A stretch of 64,000 bases of DNA from Roseimicrobium gellanilyticum (GCF_003315205.1 NZ_QNRR01000002.1:528881-592880), one strand, 5' to 3'; shown: positions 26,606-35,373, numbered from the stretch's first letter. Numbers and translations: made by a program. The notes: generated from the sequence alone by a model not told the origin.

Positions 26606-27978
26606 GTGCGGAGCGGGCGGGGACTCAGAAGCAAACTGGCAAACTCCTGCTCAAGGAGCTGGACTACTCCGTCCTGCAGCAGTGCATGCACTGCGGCATG
26701 TGCCTGCCGACGTGCCCAACTTACATGGAGACCAAGCGGGAACGGAACAGCCCGCGTGGTCGCATCGCCCTCATGAGGGCGATCGCGGATGATGAAGCCA
26801 CGGTCAGCAAGTCCTTCGCGGATGAGATGTACTACTGCCTCGGCTGCCTGGCCTGCCAGACAGCGTGCCCCGCAGGCGTGAACTACGTGGAGCTTTTCGA
26901 GACGGCCCGAGCGGACATCGAGAAAACCGGTGCCGCGGGCCATGGGCAGCGTGACTTCTGGCGCTGGCTCACGCTGGAGGTGCTCTTCATGAAGCCGCGC
27001 TTGTTGCGCTTTGTGGGAGTGCTCATGCGCTGGTACCAGCAGAGTGGAGTGGAGAGTTTTGTGCGGAAGTTCGGACTCACGCGCCTGGCTCCCAAAGGTC
27101 TGCGTGATCTGGAGCCCCAGTCACCACGCATCGCTCCGGACTTTTCGGATGCCATCATCAATACCGTCGAGCTGCCGCAAGGCACACATCGCTATCGCGT
27201 GGGTATGCTCACGGGCTGCATGCAGGACCTCGTGTTCCCGGATGTGAATCGTGCCACGGTGGATGTGCTCCTCGCCAATGGGTGTGAGGTGATCACGCCA
27301 CGGGTGCAGTCCTGCTGCGGATCCCTGCACGGGCACAATGGCGCGACGCATTTGGCGAAGGAACTGGCGCGACGTCAGCTTGATGCCTTCGAGGTGGAAA
27401 CACTCGACGCCATCATCACCAACGCCGGTGGCTGCGGCTCCCATCTCAAACACTACGGACACCTGCTGCATGATGATCCTGCGTACGCGGAGCGTGCTGC
27501 GCTCTGGGATTCGAAAGTGAAGGATATTCACGAATGGTTGGTGCAGATCGGTTTCCGTAAGCCACAGGCAGGTGTGCATGTGCCTGAGGTGACCTACCAC
27601 GAGTCCTGCCATCTCTGCCACGGGCAGAAGGTGATGAGTCAGCCGCGTGCGGTGTTGAATGCCATTCCTGGATTGAAGGTGATCGAACTGCCCGAGAGCA
27701 ACTGGTGCTGCGGCAGTGCCGGCATCTACAACATCACCCAGCCGGAGCAATCGGCGAAGCTGCTGGATCGCAAGCTGGGCAACATTGAGCAGACCGGTGC
27801 TTGTGCGGTGGCGACGTCCAATCCGGGGTGCCATCTGCAACTGGCGTTTGGATTGAAGAATCGCGTGCAGGCGATGTGCCGTGAGGTGACGCAGCCGGTG
27901 ACGTTGCTGGCAGAGGCGTACCGGCGGGAGAAGGGTGACTCGCGCTTTTGCCAAGAAGCAACCCGTTGCAACTCGTAA
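26602..27978 (+). CDS. glcF: Glycolate/D-lactate oxidase iron-sulfur subunit
   Basis: The 458-residue protein has two [4Fe-4S] motifs (C28-x2-C31-x2-C34-x3-C38-P, and C79-x2-C82-x2-C85-x3-C89-P) and two CCG domains (SCCGSLHGHNG; NWCCGSAGIYN). It accepts electrons from GlcD and passes them toward quinone. The start overlaps the stop of the second membrane peptide. No separate GlcE is present, as in many non-proteobacterial glycolate/lactate oxidases. Confidence 0.88.
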   Translation: MSAERAGTQKQTGKLLLKELDYSVLQQCMHCGMCLPTCPTYMETKRERNSPRGRIALMRAIADDEATVSKSFADEMYYCLGCLACQTACPAGVNYVELFETARADIEKTGAAGHGQRDFWRWLTLEVLFMKPRLLRFVGVLMRWYQQSGVESFVRKFGLTRLAPKGLRDLEPQSPRIAPDFSDAIINTVELPQGTHRYRVGMLTGCMQDLVFPDVNRATVDVLLANGCEVITPRVQSCCGSLHGHNGATHLAKELARRQLDAFEVETLDAIITNAGGCGSHLKHYGHLLHDDPAYAERAALWDSKVKDIHEWLVQIGFRKPQAGVHVPEVTYHESCHLCHGQKVMSQPRAVLNAIPGLKVIELPESNWCCGSAGIYNITQPEQSAKLLDRKLGNIEQTGACAVATSNPGCHLQLAFGLKNRVQAMCREVTQPVTLLAEAYRREKGDSRFCQEATRCNS

Positions 27979-28026
27979 TGAAAGCGCAGGATCTCCCAGA
28001 GTCGATGCGTTGAGCCTCGGACTCGG

Positions 28027-28488
28027 TTACTCTGAATATGGACCAGCTTGTAAGCCTTCAAGGAAGACTTTGAACGTAACGCCCAGGTCAAAGACACGCA
28101 TGTAGTCAAGCGTGTATCGTTCTTCGAGCAGTATCCAATGCACATTCCCCGAATCACACTCGAGGCAAAGAACATTTCCAAACGAGTCATGAGCGAATGG
28201 AAATGCAGTGGATGGCAGAAAGCCAATGCAGTTCTCTGTCTCCTCATGCAGATTACGAATAGGCTCGCATTGATTCGACAATGAATAGAATTGATGAACG
28301 GTAATTGTTTTGCCACCCGGAAGGTCGATTGGCGTATGATGGCTGTCGCAGTTGTACGCCGGGATGCACCCGTTGAATTGCATTAGAAAATTCTTGTATT
28401 CGACAGGTAGCTCGGTGTGGAGGAAGCTTTCGAACTCTTCAATATCCGCGGAACAGCAGGCGGGCCCTTTCGATACTGCTTCAAACAT
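28027..28488 (-). CDS. SMI1/KNR4-family protein
   Basis: This 153-residue SUKH-type protein has the family core at its N-terminus (IEEFESFLHTELPVEYKNFL) and FAHDSFGNVLCLE with a typical FPFA...G.....D pattern. Many SUKH proteins are immunity proteins against contact-dependent toxins, but no toxin gene is adjacent. The DNA is AT-richer than the flanks, so it may be acquired. It converges on glcF with 48 bp between. Confidence 0.8.
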   Translation of the reverse strand: MFEAVSKGPACCSADIEEFESFLHTELPVEYKNFLMQFNGCIPAYNCDSHHTPIDLPGGKTITVHQFYSLSNQCEPIRNLHEETENCIGFLPSTAFPFAHDSFGNVLCLECDSGNVHWILLEERYTLDYMRVFDLGVTFKVFLEGLQAGPYSE

Positions 28489-28716
28489 AGAATTGAGTCT
28501 GCGTCTGGAATGCTCTAATCGGTCTGCAAATTAGGTGTTGTATTGGCCGTTACCACTGCCAATACAACTCGACACGTGCATCCCGTCGAAATGCCTCGAT
28601 GATTCGCATTTCGTTGACGGAATACATGCTCAGAGGCATCCACCTGTTGCTCGTATGCAGGTGAAGAAGCCACCGCCTGTAACTGAGGCCTGGTGTAAAA
28701 GGGGAAAGCTTCTCAG
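28489..28716. other. Hairpin-dense gap
   Basis: No gene is supported here, but perfect inverted repeats crowd the gap. GTTGTATTGGC/GCCAATACAAC is at 28537-28568 (11-bp stem). CGAAATGC/GCATTTCG is at 28587-28613, extended by CCGTC/GACGG to 28583-28620. CACCTG/CAGGTG is at 28641-28663. GTAACTGAG/CTCAGTTAC is at 28679-28720 and overlaps the stop codon of the gene to the right. No T-run follows. It could be a small RNA or stacked processing signals. Confidence 0.5.
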
Positions 28717-30150
28717 TTACAATCCCACCGACCTCTGCGCCTGCTTCACCACCTGGATGAACTTGGCACGCTCGCCCTTCGGATCTTCACCGCGGTACTG
28801 TTCGGCGAGATCGAGCACGAGCTTGTAGTTCAGGTTGCCGATGTTCTCGGTGCCCTGAAGCAGGAGGCTCCAGCCGATCATGGCCGTTTCAAAGGCGAAG
28901 TCTTCACGCGCTTCCTGCCAGCCGATGCCGCGGTCTACCAGGGGCAGTGGGCGGAGGTCCTGGGGTTGCGAACCACGAGGCTGTTCCAGCGAAATGGTGC
29001 CGATGGTCACCGGACGATCCCCTGAGGGATTGAAATTGCGATTGGGCACAATCTCATACCAGGCGAAGCGGGTGGCCTGCGTGCCGGCGGCGTTCGGCGG
29101 CATGTGCTTCTCACCCACCAGGCGGAAAGCCTGTACGTGGAAGGGGTCGAACTTGGCCACGAGCTTGTAGTCCTGCTCCTGATGCTGGATGCCATTCTGC
29201 TCCACGGGAACCTGGGCCACGAAACGCATCAGGCGGCGGCTGGAATCCCAGGGGCAGGAGGCGATTTCCGCCTTCCAGGAGTGCACCTGCAAGGCGGGCT
29301 GCGGCTCAGGCTTGCGCTGGGGCTCAGGCTTCACGTTGACCGGCATTGGAGAAGCCAGCACCACATCGGCGAATTCACGCGGCATGGGGGGCTTGCGCAG
29401 GAGCTTCGGGGTGATGCTCACGCGGGACTCAGCGGAGGATGCCGTTGAAGCAAAACCCTTGAGTGAGGAAGAGCTCTGATGAGTAGGTGCGGGAGGTGTA
29501 GCTACAGGCTCGGCTCGCTCCACCACGGCGGCAACGGCGACCACGGACTTGGCAGGCGTGCTGACGCGGCTCGAACCCAAGATCTGGGAGCCCACCGTAG
29601 CCGGCACAGGTGCTGCCGCTGCAGGGGCGGGTTCCACAGGCGCCTCTGCGGATACGGTGCCTGCCACCAACCTCTGGACGGTGGGTTGATCGACGAGGTC
29701 CTTGAGTGAGGTCTCACTCTGGGTCAGGAAACCTCCGCTGAACGAATTGGAGGTCTTCTGGCCAAGCACAAAGGCACCCACGGTGAGCGCGGCTGCCGCG
29801 GCATACTTGAAAACGGTCCAGCCGACACTGGCGGCTGGTCTGGCATACGGCACGCGGGACTGCGGCGGGCGAAAGGGGACCACTCTGGAGGAGCGGGAAG
29901 CGCCGGCCGCCGGCACGGCGGGAGCCTGACCCATGGAGAGCACCGTTTCGCGCTGGCGCGGATGCAGGGCACGCACGGGAATGGGAGGGGCCTGATTCAG
30001 CGCGGTCAGCATGACCTGAATCTGCTCCAGCTCAGCGCGAGCTTCGGGCGACTGGTCCAGATGCTGCCTGACGCGGGCCGCTTCGTTGGGCGGCAGCTCA
30101 CCCATCGCATAGGCGGTGAGGTCAGGCGGGTTGAAGTCTTGGGAGTTCAT
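28717..30150 (-). CDS. Membrane anti-sigma-like protein with YfbK-type C-terminal domain
   Basis: The 477-residue protein has a short N-terminal segment like zinc-finger anti-sigma factors (LTAYAMGELPPNEAARVRQH) but without the HxxxCxxC ligands. One transmembrane helix follows (about 111-130), then a Pro/Ala-rich stretch, and a C-terminal domain (about 290-475) resembling DUF3520, the tail of YfbK-like von Willebrand proteins. The von Willebrand domain itself is absent. Encoded 21 bp after an ECF sigma gene on the same strand, it is probably that sigma factor's membrane partner. Confidence 0.65.
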   Translation of the reverse strand: MNSQDFNPPDLTAYAMGELPPNEAARVRQHLDQSPEARAELEQIQVMLTALNQAPPIPVRALHPRQRETVLSMGQAPAVPAAGASRSSRVVPFRPPQSRVPYARPAASVGWTVFKYAAAAALTVGAFVLGQKTSNSFSGGFLTQSETSLKDLVDQPTVQRLVAGTVSAEAPVEPAPAAAAPVPATVGSQILGSSRVSTPAKSVVAVAAVVERAEPVATPPAPTHQSSSSLKGFASTASSAESRVSITPKLLRKPPMPREFADVVLASPMPVNVKPEPQRKPEPQPALQVHSWKAEIASCPWDSSRRLMRFVAQVPVEQNGIQHQEQDYKLVAKFDPFHVQAFRLVGEKHMPPNAAGTQATRFAWYEIVPNRNFNPSGDRPVTIGTISLEQPRGSQPQDLRPLPLVDRGIGWQEAREDFAFETAMIGWSLLLQGTENIGNLNYKLVLDLAEQYRGEDPKGERAKFIQVVKQAQRSVGL

Positions 30151-30171
30151 GGAAAATGGGGGTTGAGAGGA

Positions 30172-30720
30172 TCAAGGTTCGGCCAGCGCATGGTTCATGA
30201 GCTTGCGCAGGCGCTTGATGGCGGTGTGGAGGAGGAAGCCCACGTTCGTGACGCTGAGCCCGGTGATGCCGGAGATTTCCTTGTAGCTGAGGCCGTGTTG
30301 AAATTTGAGGCGGAGGACTTCCTTCTGGTTGGGAGGGAGCTGCTCCATCGTGGTCCAGACGTGCTCGAGCATCTCTTCCCGGCTGGCGTCGTCACTGGGA
30401 TCGGGCTGCCATTCATCAAGCCAGTCGAGCGTGTCCTGGTCGTCGGTGAAGCTGAGGCGGTGCTCCTTGCGGAGGACATCAAGCGCGCGATTGCGGCATA
30501 CGGCGTAGAGCCAGGCTTTGAGGTTCTCCCGCACGCGATCAGGATCCGCGAGGTAGAGCTTGAGGAAGGTGTCCTGCACCACATCCCGGGCACGATTTTC
30601 GTCACCCCCCAGAATGCTGGTGGCATACCCAATGAGATTGCTCTCATGCTGTGCGAGGGCTTCCCGCACCAGCGTTCCGGCCGGGTCGCTTGACTGTGAT
30701 GGCATGGGTACATTGCTCAT
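30172..30720 (-). CDS. ECF-type RNA polymerase sigma factor
   Basis: The 182-residue protein has sigma region 2 (ARDVVQDTFLKLYLA ... LKAWLYAVCRNRALDVLRK) and region 4 (LPPNQKEVLRLKFQHGLSYKEI followed by a helix-turn-helix). It directs RNA polymerase to stress or surface-response promoters. The membrane protein downstream likely controls it. In the leader, TTTTGTAC occurs twice on the minus strand (30762-30785 area), a possible autoregulatory site. Confidence 0.9.
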   Translation of the reverse strand: MSNVPMPSQSSDPAGTLVREALAQHESNLIGYATSILGGDENRARDVVQDTFLKLYLADPDRVRENLKAWLYAVCRNRALDVLRKEHRLSFTDDQDTLDWLDEWQPDPSDDASREEMLEHVWTTMEQLPPNQKEVLRLKFQHGLSYKEISGITGLSVTNVGFLLHTAIKRLRKLMNHALAEP

Positions 30721-30810
30721 CTCAGAAACGATTTAGCGGCCCATTTATTAGTGTTGGCGTACAAAACCTCCAGCCAGTACAAAAAGTAGTATCGGCATAC
30801 CCTAGAATCG

Positions 30811-30831
30811 CGGCAAGGGGAAAACTTGCCG
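30811..30831. other. Stem-loop between the methyltransferase and ECF sigma genes
   Basis: CGGCAAG-GGGAAAA-CTTGCCG forms a 7-bp stem in the 175-bp gap between two minus-strand genes. No T-run follows, so terminator activity is uncertain. Confidence 0.3.
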
Positions 30832-30895
30832 GAACTGCCTTTGTGCCATCCCCATTTGTCCTGGATCGCGGGTAGGACCCCGGCCAGAGGTCACG

Positions 30896-31687
30896 TCACC
30901 GGCCCAAGAGCCGGGCACGCCAGCGTCTCCAGCGGTGCTTCAGCGGCAAATCCCGTTTCTTCTCTGCAATGACGTTGTCTTGAAAACCATGGTGCACGGG
31001 CCAGCGAATCTGCAGGCCACGGCGTTCGCATTGGGCCGTGACCCAGCTCTCCTGGTAGGCGATGGCGGCTCCGGGATTGTTCTCCACCTGCAGGCGGTAG
31101 TGCTTGTAGGCGTGGGGAAACGTCAAATGCGATGCTACCCGCTCGGGTCTTGGCGCAGCGCCCTTCGCGTACAGGAAGAACGTGGCAAACATCCGCCCAG
31201 CCGGCTTCAGCACGCGGTTGATTTCGTCGAGGTAGTTCAAGGTCACCTCGGGTTGCAGGTGTGTGAATATCGAGGTGAGAATGACGAAGTCGAAGGAACG
31301 CGAGGGGTACGGAAAGTGAAAGGACGATGCGTCCTCCTTTTCATCTGGCAGGTAGTGGCTGTTGTGAAGCTTTACCAACTTGAAGCGAAATCGCGGATGC
31401 TTCGGCGCGATGCGTTCCAGGCACCACTTGACACCATCCTCGCGAATGTCGAAGCCGTCATAGGAACCTTCTTCGTTCAGGTAGCGCGTCAGGGGGATTG
31501 CCATCCGCCCCAGGCCGCAGCCCACATCAAGCACCCGGTGATGGGGCTTCAATCCGCCGGGCTTGATGAAGAGCGGGAGGAAACTATTGCCAATGGCCGC
31601 GAAGTCGCCGCCTCCGACGAAGTCCATTTCGGGAGGCGGAATCATGCTGTCCGCCGCTGTGGTGACCGAGGAAGGAGCGGTGCTCAT
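30896..31687 (-). CDS. Class I SAM-dependent methyltransferase
   Basis: The 263-residue protein has motif I VLDVGCGLGRMA, then a Rossmann-like core with YDGFDIREDG and FDFVILTSIFTHLQPE, matching the Methyltransf_11/25 group. The substrate is unknown. It lies alone between the sigma operon and the small 31.8-kb gene on the same strand, with leaders of about 100 bp or more, so it is probably transcribed by itself. Confidence 0.85.
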   Translation of the reverse strand: MSTAPSSVTTAADSMIPPPEMDFVGGGDFAAIGNSFLPLFIKPGGLKPHHRVLDVGCGLGRMAIPLTRYLNEEGSYDGFDIREDGVKWCLERIAPKHPRFRFKLVKLHNSHYLPDEKEDASSFHFPYPSRSFDFVILTSIFTHLQPEVTLNYLDEINRVLKPAGRMFATFFLYAKGAAPRPERVASHLTFPHAYKHYRLQVENNPGAAIAYQESWVTAQCERRGLQIRWPVHHGFQDNVIAEKKRDLPLKHRWRRWRARLLGR

Positions 31688-31784
31688 CTCGGGACCAGTC
31701 CTAACTCCGGGTCAATTCTGAACGCAAGTGGCGAGATTCCTATTTTCACCACGCCCAGCAGAGGCTCGCAGATATCAGTGAACC

Positions 31785-31976
31785 TCAATTCTCACCAGCC
31801 AGGCCATCACGCCAGCCTTCACGGTGCTCGGAGATCCACTCGGTGAGTGCTCGCTCAAAGCCGATGTCTTCCTGCGCCTTCGTGCTTTCGATCCATTTGT
31901 GTTTCAGGATCTCTTCACGCTCAGCCAGAAATTGCTCGTAGAACTTAGCCGGGTCAATGGGGGATTGGCTCGCCAT
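31785..31976 (-). CDS. Small conserved-type protein (HKWIES motif)
   Basis: The 63-residue product from ATG 31976 (longer starts at 31988 and 32036 are possible) contains EREEILKHKWIES followed by an acidic/aromatic tail (FERALTEWISEHREGWR). This pattern of HKW, DIGFE and HREGWR is familiar from short uncharacterised bacterial proteins and resembles the end of DUF4032. A function cannot be given. It lies directly after the propeller gene, separated by about 40 bp from the chosen start. Confidence 0.55.
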   Translation of the reverse strand: MASQSPIDPAKFYEQFLAEREEILKHKWIESTKAQEDIGFERALTEWISEHREGWRDGLAGEN

Positions 31977-32016
31977 GGTTTCACGCATTGTGACAGATTT
32001 GCCACGGTGCGACGAC

Positions 32017-33483
32017 CTATTTTTCGGGAATTTCATTGAGGGTGTAATACGCCACCGGATGCAGCAGTGGTTGCCCCACAGGCGACTTCACACCATCGAG
32101 ATGCAGCTCATGGATGTGCCCCTTGGTCAGGGGAGAGAGACGCAGGCGCACAGACTTGCCGTCCTTCGCCACTTCTGCGGCGGTGATCTTCGGCAGGACC
32201 TCATCTACCTCGGGGCTGCCGTACTCCGCCTGGTAGATGTAGGTGAAGGCGCGAAGACTGTAGCTGGCGGGATTTCCAGCCGTGGCAGGGTCCACCGGTT
32301 CAGTGAAGGTGAGCTCGAATCCGTCTGGCTTCGCATGCATTTCGTGAATCTCGAACGGTACCTTGCCGGTCCACTCCAGCTTCTCGAAATCATATGGCTT
32401 GCCACCGCGCGCGCCCCATCCACGATCGGAACCACCGACATAGAGGCGGCCTTCGCTGTCCATGCGACCGCCGATGAGGCCGGACTGGAACCCTGAACGG
32501 AAGGGGATGACGGCACCCTGCTTCACGCCATTCACCGTTTCGAGGAAGACACGCGAGACATTCGAGTGTGACTGGTCGGCGACGAAGAGCTGCTTCTCGA
32601 AGGGGCCGAACTTGCCCTTGGACTCATCGCACACGATGAAGCTGGAGGAGTTGCCAATCTTCCCGTGCACCATGTAGACGGCGGGTGGCACGAGTTCCTT
32701 GATACGGGCGCGCTCGGTCACCATGCGGCTCTTGTCATTGGGCTCGACAGGTTTCTTGAGGGAAGTCTTTTCATACCAGCGGAAGCCGCCGGGATGTCCC
32801 TGGAAGGTGCCGGGCACCAGATGCTGCAGGGTACAGGAGCCATGCCAGGGGCCCTGGTTGTCCGTGTAATAAACCTCGCCGTCCGCATCAAAGCCGATGC
32901 CGCCGGGGGAGCGGATGCCGCTGCAGGTGGGGATGACCTTGCCCTCGGGCGTGATGCGCAGGGCCCAGCCGCGGAAGTCGATGTTGCTGTTGAAGGAACC
33001 CGTGAGGCAGAGCGTGACCCAGAGATTGTCGTCCTTGTCGAAGCGGGAGCCGATGGCGTACTCGTGGTAGTCGCCGCTCACGCCCCAGCCATCGCTCACG
33101 GGTTCAAAGATGTCTGCGCGTCCATCGCCGTCCTGGTCCTTCAGCCGCACGATCTCATAGCGGATGGTGGCGTAGAGCCAGCCGTCCTTCCACGCGAGGC
33201 CCAGCACTTCATGCAGGCCCGAGGCGAAGAGCTGGAATTTGATCTTGCTGGGGTCCGCCTCGCGGGCGTGGTCCACCACCCAGATTTCGCCACGGCGGGT
33301 GCCCAGGGCCAGCTTGCCCTCAGGCAGCAGCTCGATGGAGCCCACCTCCATGGCGGTCTCCCTGGGTGTATCATAAGTGGTGATTTTGTAATAGTCGGAC
33401 TCCTTGGGCGCTTCGGCGGCGTGCGTGGCGACAGCAAAACCGAGCAGGGCCGGAAGGAGCAGGGCTGCGGAACGGAAGTTCAT
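32017..33483 (-). CDS. Exported PQQ/sorbosone-dehydrogenase-like beta-propeller protein
   Basis: This 488-residue protein has a signal peptide from ATG 33483 (MNFRSAALLLPALLGFAVATHA). Blades of the glucose/sorbosone dehydrogenase type follow (EVGSIELLPEGKLALGTRRG; VLGLAWKDGWLYATIRYEIVRL; RSPGGIGFDADGEVYYTDN). The C-terminal part (about 370-488) is a beta domain. It probably acts in the periplasm, with the azurin-like protein encoded 61 bp upstream as a possible electron acceptor. PQQ-site residues were not verified. Confidence 0.75.
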   Translation of the reverse strand: MNFRSAALLLPALLGFAVATHAAEAPKESDYYKITTYDTPRETAMEVGSIELLPEGKLALGTRRGEIWVVDHAREADPSKIKFQLFASGLHEVLGLAWKDGWLYATIRYEIVRLKDQDGDGRADIFEPVSDGWGVSGDYHEYAIGSRFDKDDNLWVTLCLTGSFNSNIDFRGWALRITPEGKVIPTCSGIRSPGGIGFDADGEVYYTDNQGPWHGSCTLQHLVPGTFQGHPGGFRWYEKTSLKKPVEPNDKSRMVTERARIKELVPPAVYMVHGKIGNSSSFIVCDESKGKFGPFEKQLFVADQSHSNVSRVFLETVNGVKQGAVIPFRSGFQSGLIGGRMDSEGRLYVGGSDRGWGARGGKPYDFEKLEWTGKVPFEIHEMHAKPDGFELTFTEPVDPATAGNPASYSLRAFTYIYQAEYGSPEVDEVLPKITAAEVAKDGKSVRLRLSPLTKGHIHELHLDGVKSPVGQPLLHPVAYYTLNEIPEK

Positions 33484-33544
33484 GGGGAGGAGAAAGAAGA
33501 AGGAAAAGGGCGGGGGAGAATGAGACGGTGGGAGAGGCAGCTGG

Positions 33545-35146
33545 TTATTTCGGCCAGGTGTAGGTGACCACGATTTCTGAGGTGGCAGGTACCACGAGGT
33601 TCTCGCCCTTTGCCTCAGCGCCCTTCGCGGAGACGAGGAACTGGTTGTTGAAGGTGTTCCCATCCAGGGAGAACTTTGGAGCTTCCACGAGGAAGGCCCC
33701 GTCCTTCTGCTGTAGCTTGCCATTGGCCAGGCGGAAGAGTGCGCCGGCGGGAATGTTCCCCTTGAGCTTGATGGTGCGTGTGAGCTTGGCATCCGGGCCG
33801 GTGCCGGTGCCGTTTGTGGCAAAGGTGTCTTCCACGGACACGCCATTCCATTCATAGCGGAAGGTGGGCACGCGCTTTGAATCGAGGGTGTATCCCTTCC
33901 AGATATACCCATCGTAGCGCTGTTCCTTGTTCCACGTGGGCCAGGAGGCTCCGCTGCTGCCATCCGCGACTGCAAACGCGGGAGTCACCTCCCCCGTGGG
34001 ACGCAGGACATCGTAGCCCAGCGGTGCCTGGTAACCACCTCCTCGGCTGTTCCAGTGGCGGGCCGCATCCATGAAGGCGCCGCGCCATACCAGCGCGAGA
34101 TTCATGCTCTCGGCGCTCCAGGCGATATTGATGCCGCCGGGATAGCCCACCGCGATGCCGCGATTGCCCGCGCCAGCAATGAAGTTGCGATAGATCATCG
34201 GTTCGCTACCCACGGCGAGTGGCATGCCGAGTGTGTCTGGCTTCTTTTTCGCATCGCCTTCCTTCCAGCCCTTGGGACGCCAGGTGGAGAGGGGAGTGAT
34301 ATCAAAGTCGGTGCCCTTCCACGCAGCGTAGATCTCGATGCCGCCACCCGCCTGGAAGTACTCCAAACGGAACTCATGCTCACCCTGATCGAGTTTCACA
34401 CCAGCGCTCTTGATGCTTCCGGCAGGGTGGATGCCATCATATTCCACGACCTTTTTGCCATCGATGAGGATTCGTGCGCCATCATCCGACGTGAGGAAGA
34501 AGCGGTAGCTGCCCGTGCGCGGAGCGTGAATCTTCGCCGTGTACACCACGCCGAACTGGTTCTTGTAGTCGTCCAGCTTCACCTGGATCAGGTTGTCCTC
34601 GATGGTGCCTTCGCGATGTACCTCCGTCAGTTTGGAGAAGTCGGGGAGTTGCTTCCAGTCTCCCAAGTACATCTTGAACTTCAGCTCCTTGAGTCCTTCG
34701 CCTTCCGGGATGACCTTCATCTCGCCATTCATGGTCATGGCGTGGCCGGGGAAGGTGCAGACAAAAGGATAGACGCCCGCTTTCTCCGGAGCCGTGAAGC
34801 GGATGACCTCTCGCTCCTTGGGGTTCAGCATCTTTGTGTGAAACAGGATGCGAGGATCCTCAGGCAGCCAGTTGCGCTTGAGCGCGAGTTCCGGCGTCTC
34901 CATCTGTTTCATGGACAGTTCCACCACATTGGTGCCCGGTTTGCAGAAGACGAGGTTGTGCGGCAGGTCGTCGCCATTCTGAAACACCACCTCCACGGGT
35001 TGTCCGGGCCGCACGGTGAACTCGTTCTCATCATACTTCATCTGTGCGGTCATCGTATTGATGCGCACGGTCTGCATTTCCGGGGGCTCTGCGTGAAGGC
35101 AGAGAGCGGCGGACAGACACAGGAATGAGGGCAGGAGCTGCTTCAT
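33545..35146 (-). CDS. Exported azurin-type cupredoxin fused to a PA14-like domain
   Basis: The 533-residue protein has a signal peptide, then a complete type 1 copper site: H63 (DLPHNLVF) and C130-T-F-P-G-H135-x3-M139. A PA14-like domain (about 160-285; YRFFLTSDDGARILIDGKKV) and a beta-rich C-terminal region follow. Azurin itself is about 130 residues, so most of this protein is extra. It probably ferries electrons for the adjacent propeller protein or binds glycan at the cell surface. The partner gene lies 61 bp downstream. Confidence 0.8.
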   Translation of the reverse strand: MKQLLPSFLCLSAALCLHAEPPEMQTVRINTMTAQMKYDENEFTVRPGQPVEVVFQNGDDLPHNLVFCKPGTNVVELSMKQMETPELALKRNWLPEDPRILFHTKMLNPKEREVIRFTAPEKAGVYPFVCTFPGHAMTMNGEMKVIPEGEGLKELKFKMYLGDWKQLPDFSKLTEVHREGTIEDNLIQVKLDDYKNQFGVVYTAKIHAPRTGSYRFFLTSDDGARILIDGKKVVEYDGIHPAGSIKSAGVKLDQGEHEFRLEYFQAGGGIEIYAAWKGTDFDITPLSTWRPKGWKEGDAKKKPDTLGMPLAVGSEPMIYRNFIAGAGNRGIAVGYPGGINIAWSAESMNLALVWRGAFMDAARHWNSRGGGYQAPLGYDVLRPTGEVTPAFAVADGSSGASWPTWNKEQRYDGYIWKGYTLDSKRVPTFRYEWNGVSVEDTFATNGTGTGPDAKLTRTIKLKGNIPAGALFRLANGKLQQKDGAFLVEAPKFSLDGNTFNNQFLVSAKGAEAKGENLVVPATSEIVVTYTWPK

Positions 35147-35337
35147 GGGCGAGGTGACTTTTTGCGAAAAGGGTGCGACATAACGAACAGTTTGGGCGGT
35201 TTCTATGCGACCTTTGGACGCGTTTTGTTAGAAACCTGCCAAGTGAGGGCACGGACGGGCTTCGGAGGGGATGAAGAAATTTTCTCCGAAAAGATGAAAG
35301 CATCCTGAAAAGGTTCTCGTTTTAACTTGCGCACACC

Positions 35338-35351
35338 GCTGGTATACCAGC
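35338..35351. promoter_or_regulatory. Perfect palindrome, likely GntR/FCD operator
   Basis: GCTGGTATACCAGC is a perfect 14-bp palindrome 23 bp before the GntR start. TGGTATACCA-type sites are typical of FadR/VanR-subfamily regulators. Position suggests autoregulation and perhaps control of the minus-strand cupredoxin operon, which starts about 190 bp away. Confidence 0.6.
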
Positions 35352-35373
35352 AATATGCTACACCGACACTCCC

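Noticed and set aside
28537-28720. Integron attC-like site
   Set aside because: The stems are perfect rather than imperfect, and the paired RYYYAAC/GTTRRRY boxes at the expected ends were not found. No integrase is present.
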